DNA from: a virus
Reading direction: 5' to 3' (one strand)
Virus record (IMG/VR): IMGVR_UViG_3300010885_011884
Coordinates: 1 to 21,544 of that record
Length of the DNA stretch: 21,544 nt
The notes beneath the pieces were generated by a model. It was given only the letters and a program-made list of their open reading frames with translations. It was not told where the DNA came from and did not search any database. The position numbers were made by a program, and so were the translations under genes. Position 1 is the first letter of the stretch. Each line of letters begins with the position of its first letter. This document shows positions 8,152 through 14,748 of the stretch, in pieces.

Positions 8152-9764
8152 TAGAACGCATCCTCAGTAACAGTTGCTTGCCAGTTAATGGCTGTTAGAT
8201 TCCATGAATCTGTAGCATCATTTGATTGTACTTTAACCGAGACAGTTCTTACGTTGTTTTGCTGGCTAGTAACCCAAGGGTTATCTGTTACAACAGCAAC
8301 AACCCCTGTTTGACCATAAGTAGCTGGTTGGGCAGTAGAGTTAGAGCCACCGGTAGTAATGTTTACATTACCTGTACCGGCAATCTCTGGAAGCAACCGA
8401 TGTATATACAGTTTGGCACTGTATGGAACAGCACCTTTTTCCGTTTGCAACGTAACATTATTGCGCTCAAATAGAGCAGGAATTGCTACGCCATTAAACG
8501 AATTTCCGACACCTGTTTGGATAAGTTGTGAACTAGCAGTACCACCCTTGGCGTATGTAACAGTCCTAGAAGCGTACTTAAAAGCACCGCTAACAAGCTT
8601 TGGAGCCTCACAAGCACTACAGGCATTAGCTACGTCTCTAGGAGCATTCCAGATGCTTAGATCGTATCTCCAAGAGATCATTTTGTTGCACCAACCGGTA
8701 GACGTTAGATCAGGGAAGTAAACTTCAATCTGGTTCTTTTGCGTATTGTTGACCATGAAAACACGATCAGAATATGTTGGGCTCAAATTGTTAAAAAAGT
8801 AATCACGGACTTTTTGATTGCCAAGAGGAAAGAAATCTGATCCGTTGAACACCCAAATGTCCCTGCTATCAATGCCGTAAACATTGGAGTCGGTGTTAGA
8901 CCAGCAATTGTTGTTTATTAACCCACGACCCTGGTTAAACAGTCGAATGCCAAAGACCGGTGCAGTGCTGTTTTGATAAGCAATAGGAGAGAAAACAACC
9001 GTATCCCAATAAGAACAAACGTAGAAGTTTCCACCTAAAAAGAAACCGTCAACAATAGGGCCACGAACGGGTATTTCCTGCTCGTTAGCAATGTTGGTAA
9101 GGGTAGGAGTCCAAGAAGCAGGAACGCCTGTATTTGCAAAGCTTTGTGACCAGCGAACTGTAGTTGGGTAGTTCACAGTAAGACCAGTGCTGTAGTCCTT
9201 TGTAATGTTTCCAGCAATCAAGATGTTTCCAACGTTTGGAGAACAATAGTTGCGTACAAATTCAGCACGAGTTGCCGTTACTCCAACATCGTAATTCCAG
9301 ACATAGTTATCAGGAGCAGCACCATAAAGATAGATTTCTGTTGCTGTTGGCAGGAAGTACATTGGCGCTCTAAGAGCATCATTGATAAAAAACACTTCAC
9401 CAACCCAAGAGGTTGTAATGTTTATATCGTCTGAATAACCTGACAGTGCAACGTTTGGATTCCCCCCCACACCAGGTGTTATGTTTGTGATACCGGAAGA
9501 GGTAACCATGTACCACTTACCCTCACGGGTAGCGGCAATGTAAACCCAAGCATTGTTGTTTCTAAACCCACCATCCATGAATACTACATTGCCAGGAATA
9601 GCAGAAAGAATAGACTGTTCACCCGAAACCTTCTTAATCCCACGAACATCAGCTTCAACGTTTGTTCCGCTGTTGTATTCGTTTGGGCCAAGAGCATTAG
9701 ACGGCACATCAGGTGTAAAACTCATGTTTACAAATGGAGTGCGAAGTCTAGTGTAATCGGTCAT
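8151..9764 (-). CDS. Tail nozzle-like protein (gp10 / stabilisation type)
   Basis: The 537-aa product is beta-rich throughout and starts MTDYTRLRTPFVNMSF. Near the N terminus it has a GTNVEADVRGIKKVSG segment typical of the tail proteins that close the short tail. Repeated blade-like stretches such as AWVYIAATREGKWYMVT and VYGIDSRDIWVFNGSDF follow, and then W-R-Y-D-L-S-I-W-N at about residue 365 with CSAC beside it (about 380). This pattern fits beta-propeller nozzle proteins such as the P22 gp10 group. I chose ATG 9764 because it overlaps the upstream TGA (ATGA); a longer form would begin with TTG at 9776. The ribosome site is weak. Assignment is by pattern and context. Confidence 0.75.
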   Translation of the reverse strand: MTDYTRLRTPFVNMSFTPDVPSNALGPNEYNSGTNVEADVRGIKKVSGEQSILSAIPGNVVFMDGGFRNNNAWVYIAATREGKWYMVTSSGITNITPGVGGNPNVALSGYSDDINITTSWVGEVFFINDALRAPMYFLPTATEIYLYGAAPDNYVWNYDVGVTATRAEFVRNYCSPNVGNILIAGNITKDYSTGLTVNYPTTVRWSQSFANTGVPASWTPTLTNIANEQEIPVRGPIVDGFFLGGNFYVCSYWDTVVFSPIAYQNSTAPVFGIRLFNQGRGLINNNCWSNTDSNVYGIDSRDIWVFNGSDFFPLGNQKVRDYFFNNLSPTYSDRVFMVNNTQKNQIEVYFPDLTSTGWCNKMISWRYDLSIWNAPRDVANACSACEAPKLVSGAFKYASRTVTYAKGGTASSQLIQTGVGNSFNGVAIPALFERNNVTLQTEKGAVPYSAKLYIHRLLPEIAGTGNVNITTGGSNSTAQPATYGQTGVVAVVTDNPWVTSQQNNVRTVSVKVQSNDATDSWNLTAINWQATVTEDAF

Positions 9765-10117
9765 ATTGCTACCCAAGAAATGGTGCTTTCATCCCAAACG
9801 TAACGATTGTCATCGCTAGGGTATTGTACCGGTGGATACCACTGGCAAGTCTGCTCATCAAGAATCCAGCTTGGATATATTTTGGGTGGGACAAACGCAT
9901 CACGAATTGAATCGTAAAAATATCCAATTCCAGCGTAGTTTTTACGAAACGGTGTACCGCCTAATGTGTGTACGCCACCAACTGTGTTGTAGCTAGTCTT
10001 TTTCCAAATCTTACCCGTGTTTTCTTGGTAGATTGCTTCGCCATCATAAGGCTCGTCAACTCCAACAATTACTTGGACAACAATATTGTTTTCATCAAGT
10101 TGTGCGAAATGTGCCAT
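9761..10117 (-). CDS. Small virion-module protein common in aquatic phages
   Basis: The 118-aa product starts MAHFAQLDENNIVVQVIVG, has a central W-K-K-T-S-Y-N, FRKNYAGIGYFYDSIRDAF and PPKIYPSWILDE, and ends with WDESTISW. I recognise this as a family frequent in cyanophages, pelagiphages and viral metagenomes, usually beside fibre or tail genes; no biochemical function is known to me. The conserved Trp, Tyr and Pro residues suggest a compact beta fold. A GGAG ribosome site lies 8 bases before the ATG. It may decorate the tail or assist fibre attachment. Confidence 0.8.
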   Translation of the reverse strand: MAHFAQLDENNIVVQVIVGVDEPYDGEAIYQENTGKIWKKTSYNTVGGVHTLGGTPFRKNYAGIGYFYDSIRDAFVPPKIYPSWILDEQTCQWYPPVQYPSDDNRYVWDESTISWVAI

Positions 10118-10121
10118 TTAT

Positions 10122-10260
10122 TTAACTCCATCGAATAGTACCTGTGCCAGATGTAAATGTATAGACTTTGTAACCAGAGCGTGATGCTGTATCTGCTGCT
10201 GGAACATTAGAACCTGTGGTGGTTACGCCATTAACAACAAACCCAGCAGAAAAAGTATTA
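10122..10260 (-). repeat. Module-end repeat, copy 1 of 4
   Basis: Encodes the closing block of the glycine module, with VVNGVTTTGSNVP and YKVYTFTSGTGTIRWS. It is clearly alike at the DNA level to the blocks near 11508-11645, 12464-12600 and 13350-13490; the closest is the copy at 13350-13490, for example GTTACGCC(A/G)TTAACAAC on the plus strand in both. Confidence 0.8.
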
Positions 10261-11024
10261 ATACTTGGATATGTACTAGGGTATGCAAGAACAACTATGC
10301 CAGAACCGCCAGCACCACCTGCTGGATGGACTGAATTACTTTGATCTCCGTCTCCGCCACCACCACCGCCTGTATTTGCAGTTCCTGCTGTTCCAGCGGT
10401 ATTGCTATTACCACCCGCACCACCACCGCCTGTTCCACCAAGACCTCTTGATCCAGTAGATCCGCCTCCTCCACCGCCCGAATAGTAGGTTGATGTTCCT
10501 GTTATAGATAATGCTGAACCAATACCACCAGTTTGATTTGTTGCTGCCGCACCAGCGCCACCGCCGCCGCCACCCCAAGGAGAAGCGCTTCCAGTAGCAC
10601 CAGCATTACCTTGACCAGAAGTTCCAGAACCACCAGTACCTACTCTAAGTCCACCACCACCACCGCCTGATCCTCCAGAAACTCCATTGTTTGGTGATCC
10701 AGTATTACCAGCACCGCCACCACCACCACCAACAGCGGTTAATGTTGAAAATACAGAATTTGAACCACTATCTCCACCTCTAGCAGAATTTGCTGGCGTT
10801 GTTGGAGCTCCTGCTCCAACGGTTACTGTATACACAGTTGTACCTAAAAAAACACTAGTTTGTGTTAATACTCCACCAGCACCACCGCCGCCTCCATCTT
10901 GTCCAGTACCTCCAGCACCACCCCCTGCTACAACTAAATATTCACTTGTAATAGTAAAATAAGCCGCAGATAAAATTCCAAATCCTCTAGCAGCTTTAGA
11001 CCCAAACCTAGAAATAAAAGGCAT
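10122..11024 (-). CDS. Glycine-rich adhesin-like protein, one module
   Basis: The 300-aa product has a short N-terminal segment (MPFISRFGSKAARGFGIL, then AAYFTITS) that differs from the two related genes upstream, then the strand EYLVVAGGG that opens the glycine module. The module carries landmarks shared with the others: YTVTVGAG, SVFSTLTAVGGG, TSGQGNAG, SITGTSTYYSGGGGGG, NTGGGGGG and GSGIVVLAYPS, with runs of up to six glycines between them. It closes with VVNGVTTTGSNVP and YKVYTFTSGTGTIRWS. The glycine-run pattern resembles adhesins such as phage S16 gp38, in which polyglycine-II helices form a sandwich that displays receptor loops. A host-binding role is inferred. The upstream stop and ribosome site are fused (TAAGGATTCTTTATG). 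Confidence 0.8.
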   Translation of the reverse strand: MPFISRFGSKAARGFGILSAAYFTITSEYLVVAGGGAGGTGQDGGGGGAGGVLTQTSVFLGTTVYTVTVGAGAPTTPANSARGGDSGSNSVFSTLTAVGGGGGGAGNTGSPNNGVSGGSGGGGGGLRVGTGGSGTSGQGNAGATGSASPWGGGGGGAGAAATNQTGGIGSALSITGTSTYYSGGGGGGSTGSRGLGGTGGGGAGGNSNTAGTAGTANTGGGGGGDGDQSNSVHPAGGAGGSGIVVLAYPSTYPSINTFSAGFVVNGVTTTGSNVPAADTASRSGYKVYTFTSGTGTIRWS

Positions 11025-11033
11025 AAAGAATCC

Positions 11034-11480
11034 TTATGCAAATTTAGTTTGCGAGCCTAAAACCGTAAATGCTGCACTACCTGTTTTTACAATAGTAAAA
11101 GAGTAAACATCTACAGAGCTTGCATTTCCAGCAGAGGGGGCAGTACCACCTTGCCATTTAGGAGTAACTGAAGTCCCATCAATTGTCATAGCAGATTGAT
11201 AGTAAGCTGTTGTACCTTGGGTAACTAAAAACGCAATAGTCAAACTTTGACCGGTTGACATTAAAGTATTCAAGCTAATCGAACTACTACCACGCACATT
11301 AAGCGTCCAGTTTGCAGAAGCATTGGTTGTGTAATACAAAACACTTTGAGTGCTTGCATCGTAATTGATTGTTCCTGTGGCAGCAGTAGCCGAAATGGTG
11401 TTAACCTCTTGAGTATTAAGTGATGCCCCAGTGCTGCCAATACTGTTAGCTAAGAATGAAAGATTACGCGAAATGCTCAT
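11034..11480 (-). CDS. Small fibre-associated protein common in aquatic phages
   Basis: The 148-aa product starts MSISRNLSFLANSIGSTG and contains NASANWTLNVRG, LMSTGQSLTIAFLVTQG, TAYYQSAMTIDGTSV, TPKWQGGTAPSAGNASSVDVY and the ending SFTIVKTGSAAFTVLGSQTKFA. This order of blocks is a well-represented family in cyanophage, pelagiphage and metagenomic viral genomes, where it accompanies fibre genes; I know of no proven function. It is probably a beta-sandwich virion protein. I chose the ATG at 11480, which has GGGG six bases before it; a longer reading would start with TTG at 11492. It sits between two glycine-rich adhesin genes. Confidence 0.8.
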   Translation of the reverse strand: MSISRNLSFLANSIGSTGASLNTQEVNTISATAATGTINYDASTQSVLYYTTNASANWTLNVRGSSSISLNTLMSTGQSLTIAFLVTQGTTAYYQSAMTIDGTSVTPKWQGGTAPSAGNASSVDVYSFTIVKTGSAAFTVLGSQTKFA

Positions 11481-11507
11481 AATTAACCCCAAAAAATTGT
11501 AAATTTC

Positions 11508-11645
11508 TTACCATTGAATTGTACCTGTGCCAGACGTAAACGAATAAACTTTGTAGCCTGATCGCGAAACAATGTCCGATGCTGGAACATTGGAGCCTGT
11601 TGTTGTTACACCGTTAACAATTAAACCTGATGAAAATGAAGAAAT
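11508..11645 (-). repeat. Module-end repeat, copy 2 of 4
   Basis: Encodes IVNGVTTTGSNVPASD and YKVYSFTSGTGTIQW, the closing block of the 317-aa protein. It is the most diverged of the four copies in its final codons, and the protein ends one residue after the Trp-equivalent position. Confidence 0.75.
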
Positions 11646-12461
11646 ATCTGGGTAAGTATTTAAGTAAGCGATGATTACTACTCCAGAACCTCCAGCAAAA
11701 CCACCATTATTTGCGTTTCTACCAATCCCACCATTTCCCGTATTGGCGGCACCAGCGCCGCCAGAAGTAAGACCTGATCCCCCGCCTGCCGCATAAGTTA
11801 CTGATGTTCCTGTAATAGAAACGGCAAGTCCTACTCCACCAGCCCCATAAGTAGCATTTGTTGAAGTTGCTCCACCGCCTCCACCGCCGACCCCTGAACC
11901 GCTAGCTACAGAACTTTGTCCGGAATTTCCATAGCCAGTAGCGCCTCCAGAATTTCCTTGGTTATAACCGCCACCACTGCCAGCACCACTTGTATAGCTA
12001 GAGCCGCCACCGCCGCCACTACCGCCACTTAACCCTGCTCCCGCTGGATATGCGCCACCACCACCGCCAGCATTTGCAGTAATAGTATCAAATACGGAAG
12101 AAATTCCGTAAGACCCCGCAGTGGCTGATCCAGAACTTGTACCTGCATTACCTCCGGCACCAATAGTTACTGTATATGATGTCGATGCCGCAGTAGAGCG
12201 TCCTGTTTGATAACAAAGACCGCCAGCGCCTCCGCCTCCACCAGACCAACCTCCACCACCATAAGTAGTATTTGATCCACCAGCACCGCCACCGCCAGCA
12301 ACTACTAGTACCTCAATAACAGGAGAAAATAAAATTTTAGGCCAACTTGTAGCAGTAAGAGCCTGCATTGTTTCATTAGAGCGCCAGATACCTGGAGCAG
12401 AACTCGTACTTGTAGTTGCTTCTGAAACAGATAACTTAGAACCTTTGTATCTAGTAGACAT
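11508..12461 (-). CDS. Glycine-rich adhesin-like protein, one module
   Basis: The 317-aa product begins with an anchor-like region (MSTRYKGS, then STSSAPGIWRSNETMQAL and SWP, residues 1-40) that matches the start of the 634-aa protein. The strand EVLVVAGGG opens one glycine module with YTVTIGAGG, SVFDTITANAGGGGG, SITGTSVTYAAGGGSG and GSGVVIIAY, and the common closing block follows. In family terms this is a phage glycine-rich fibre or tip protein; binding to a host surface is inferred from the likeness to polyglycine-II adhesins. There is no evident ribosome site before the ATG, and only two bases separate it from the upstream stop, so translation probably depends on coupling. Confidence 0.8.
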   Translation of the reverse strand: MSTRYKGSKLSVSEATTSTSSAPGIWRSNETMQALTATSWPKILFSPVIEVLVVAGGGGAGGSNTTYGGGGWSGGGGGAGGLCYQTGRSTAASTSYTVTIGAGGNAGTSSGSATAGSYGISSVFDTITANAGGGGGAYPAGAGLSGGSGGGGGSSYTSGAGSGGGYNQGNSGGATGYGNSGQSSVASGSGVGGGGGGATSTNATYGAGGVGLAVSITGTSVTYAAGGGSGLTSGGAGAANTGNGGIGRNANNGGFAGGSGVVIIAYLNTYPDISSFSSGLIVNGVTTTGSNVPASDIVSRSGYKVYSFTSGTGTIQW

Positions 12462-12463
12462 AA

Positions 12464-12600
12464 TTAAAAAGTTATTGTGCCAGTTCCGGCTGTAAATTTA
12501 TAAACTTTATTACCAGCGGAAGATGTTGTATCCGAAGCAGGAACATTAGACCCTGTTGTGGTTACACCGTTAACAACTAAACCGCTAGAGAATGAAACAA
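12464..12600 (-). repeat. Module-end repeat, copy 3 of 4
   Basis: Closing block of the second module of the 634-aa protein. It keeps VVNGVTTTGSNVPASD but has SSAGNKVYKF where the other copies have SR(S/A)GYKVY(T/S)F, and it ends at GTITF without the Trp. Confidence 0.75.
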
Positions 12601-14368
12601 TGTCTGTGTAAGTATTTGGATACGCAATAATTACAATACCAGAGCCACCAGCACCACCGCCTTTTTGACTGCTACCTGTAGCATTTGGTGTCCCTGCTCC
12701 ACCGCCTCCGCCACCTGTATTTACACTACCTTGACCACCGATAGTATTTTGGCCGCCAGTTCCGCCACCACCATTACCACCGGCTCCTCCAACTGCTGTA
12801 ATATCACCACCGCCGCCGCCGCCGCCGCCTGCGTAAAACGTTAATGTTCCTGATATAGCTGTTGAAACACCTGCACCACCTGCACCTGCATTAACCCCTA
12901 CAGCATTAGCCCCTACTGCGGAATAACCACCACCACCACCTGCAGAGTATGGGGATGCTGTAATCGCTGTACCACCACGCATACCTTGACCTGCAGGACT
13001 AGTGCTAGCGGCTCCATAGGTAAAACTATAAGAGCCACCACCGCCACTACCACCAGGTTGGCCAGCTAATCCACTTCCTGTAAGGTTTCCGCCTCTACCA
13101 CCGCCGGTAGAAGTTATGCTGCTAAAAACGGAATCGCTACCAGATGTATATGCAGCGTCAGCACCAGCAGGTTGACCTGTACCACCACCCCCAACCGTAA
13201 CTGTATAGTTTGTTGCTGTTGCAACAGCAAACCCATCAATAGCTCTATATCCTCCTGCACCACCACCACCACCAGCCCATCCACCGCCTCCGCCTCCACC
13301 AGCAACTACTAAATAGTTAACGGTTGAAGGCGCAGTTGGTGTTGGAGCAGACCATTTTATTGTTCCTGTACCAGCAGTAAACGTATAAACTTTGTAACCG
13401 GCTCGTGATGTTGTATCTGGAGAAGGAACATTAGAACCCGTGGTAGTTACGCCGTTAACAACCAAACCAGCAGAAAAAGTTACAATGCTAATGCTTGCAC
13501 TTGGGTAAGCAATAATGACAATACCTGAGCCACCAGCGCCTCCTGTGGTTGCTGATGATGCGGCAGTTGATCCACCACCACCACCGCCAGTGTTTACTGT
13601 TCCTGCTACACCAGTATAAGTAGTTATTGGCCCACCACCTCCACCACCACCAGCGCCACCAGCACCAGGAGCGCGTCCTGCTCCAGCACTACCAGCACCA
13701 TACGTTCCACCACCGCCACCACCGGCGTAAGTTGTAGATGTTCCAGAAATACTAGATGCAGTTCCTGCGCCACCATCTCCACCTATAGGGCTAACGTTAT
13801 AAGGACTGGAGTTGCCATTTCCACCAACTGCACTTGCACCTCCGCCACCGCCTCCAGTGTCAGAAGTTCCATTTCCTGCTCCTCCTGCATTACCTTGTCC
13901 AGATGTACCTGCTGCACCACTTAAATTTGCAACCGCACCGCCACCACCAGAACCACCAGTTGTAGCAATTCCAGAAGCAGCACCAGCACCAGCACCACCA
14001 CCAGTAGAAGTTATAGATGAAAAAACAGAATTTAATCCATTAGAACCAGCAGCAGTACTACTAGCTCCCCCACTACCAACAGTAACTGTGTAAATTGTTG
14101 TTGAATCAACAGAAAATCCTGTAGCTGTTTTAAATCCGCCAGCGCCTCCGCCTCCACCGCCAGCAAAACTTGCAGTAGAACCACCACCACCACCACCACC
14201 AGCAACTACTAAATACTCAACAGTTGGCGGCGCTGAGTTAAGTGAAGGCCATATTGATGCGTATAAAGATTGCATTACTTCATTAAGACGCCATATCCCT
14301 TTAGCAGACGACGTGCTAATTGTCGCCGCTGTAGACGACATAATTGAACCTTTATACCGAATAGACAT
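12464..14368 (-). CDS. Glycine-rich adhesin-like protein with two fused modules
   Basis: The 634-aa product has the same anchor-like start as the 317-aa protein (MSIRYKGS, STSSAKGIWRLNEVMQSL, IWPS) and two complete glycine modules in tandem, about residues 50-340 and 350-634. Both open with YLVVAGGGGGGG, contain SVFSSITSTGGG, and close with the VVNGVTTTGSNVP block; the first ends in KWSAPTPTAPST, which links to the second. The second has an eight-glycine run encoded at 12806-12829. The double module is either an in-gene duplication or a fusion of two adhesin genes. The likely role is receptor binding at a fibre tip, by analogy with polyglycine-II adhesins. The ATG overlaps the upstream stop (TAATG) and no ribosome site is seen. 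Confidence 0.8.
   Translation of the reverse strand: MSIRYKGSIMSSTAATISTSSAKGIWRLNEVMQSLYASIWPSLNSAPPTVEYLVVAGGGGGGGSTASFAGGGGGGAGGFKTATGFSVDSTTIYTVTVGSGGASSTAAGSNGLNSVFSSITSTGGGAGAGAASGIATTGGSGGGGAVANLSGAAGTSGQGNAGGAGNGTSDTGGGGGGASAVGGNGNSSPYNVSPIGGDGGAGTASSISGTSTTYAGGGGGGTYGAGSAGAGRAPGAGGAGGGGGGGPITTYTGVAGTVNTGGGGGGSTAASSATTGGAGGSGIVIIAYPSASISIVTFSAGLVVNGVTTTGSNVPSPDTTSRAGYKVYTFTAGTGTIKWSAPTPTAPSTVNYLVVAGGGGGGGWAGGGGGAGGYRAIDGFAVATATNYTVTVGGGGTGQPAGADAAYTSGSDSVFSSITSTGGGRGGNLTGSGLAGQPGGSGGGGSYSFTYGAASTSPAGQGMRGGTAITASPYSAGGGGGYSAVGANAVGVNAGAGGAGVSTAISGTLTFYAGGGGGGGGDITAVGGAGGNGGGGTGGQNTIGGQGSVNTGGGGGGAGTPNATGSSQKGGGAGGSGIVIIAYPNTYTDIVSFSSGLVVNGVTTTGSNVPASDTTSSAGNKVYKFTAGTGTITF
12806..12829 (-). 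repeat. (GGN)8 run encoding eight glycines
   Basis: Six GGC codons followed by two GGT codons give a pure GGN tract, the longest of many in the glycine-rich genes. It sits in the loop after the conserved strand with FYAG in the second module of the 634-aa protein. In-frame length change by slippage is possible. Confidence 0.8.
13350..13490 (-). repeat. Module-end repeat, copy 4 of 4
   Basis: Internal closing block of the first module in the 634-aa protein (VVNGVTTTGSNVPSPD, YKVYTFTAGTGTIKWS). Unlike the other copies it is not at a protein end; it runs into the linker that starts the second module, which marks the fusion or duplication joint. Confidence 0.8.
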
Positions 14369-14739
14369 TAGGTAATAGCTTCGTAAGATGCGGTTAATTC
14401 AATTGCGGAAGCTGTACCAACAGTCACAACAATAGATTGCGCTTCGCCAAGGTAAAAAGCAGTGCTTTTATCAGCAATAACAATTGAAGAGTTTACAGGT
14501 ACAGGCACTTGGTAAACAAGACGATAATTTGTTCCTGCACCAGCCGCAGCGCTATTAATTGCTACAGTTACTGTTGCAACAGATGCAGTTGCGTTAGCTG
14601 CAACAATATTGTCAATTTTGTTTACCGTACTAGCAGCCGGCGTAAGCGCAGTCCAAGTAGTTGCAGATGTTGTACTTGGGATTAAATAACTAGTGTTGCC
14701 GTAAATTGATGTTACGTTAACTATGTTGGGATTTGCCAT
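14368..14739 (-). CDS. Small structural protein common in aquatic phages
   Basis: The 123-aa product starts MANPNIVNVTSIYGNTSYL, has KIDNIVAANATASVATVTVAI, a tyrosine segment YRLVYQVPVPVNSSIVIADK, then FYLGEAQSIVVTVG and the ending IELTASYEAIT. This is a familiar all-beta family of cyanophages and other environmental phages, found next to tail fibre genes. Its exact role is not known to me; a trimeric collar, sleeve or adaptor on fibres would fit its size and beta fold. Stop and ribosome site of the junction are fused (TAAGGAACAAAAATG). The gene overlaps the next one by one base. Confidence 0.8.
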   Translation of the reverse strand: MANPNIVNVTSIYGNTSYLIPSTTSATTWTALTPAASTVNKIDNIVAANATASVATVTVAINSAAAGAGTNYRLVYQVPVPVNSSIVIADKSTAFYLGEAQSIVVTVGTASAIELTASYEAIT

Positions 14740-14748
14740 TTTTGTTCC

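Noticed and set aside
9765-9776. TTG start extending the nozzle-like protein by four residues
   Set aside because: The ATG at 9764 forms an ATGA overlap with the upstream stop, a normal coupled start, and the extra residues add nothing recognisable.
10687-10962. Plus-strand open frame rich in proline (PPPPPP runs)
   Set aside because: It is the antisense image of poly-glycine codons in the 300-aa gene; the frame at 13812-14093 is the same effect. No ribosome site or family likeness.
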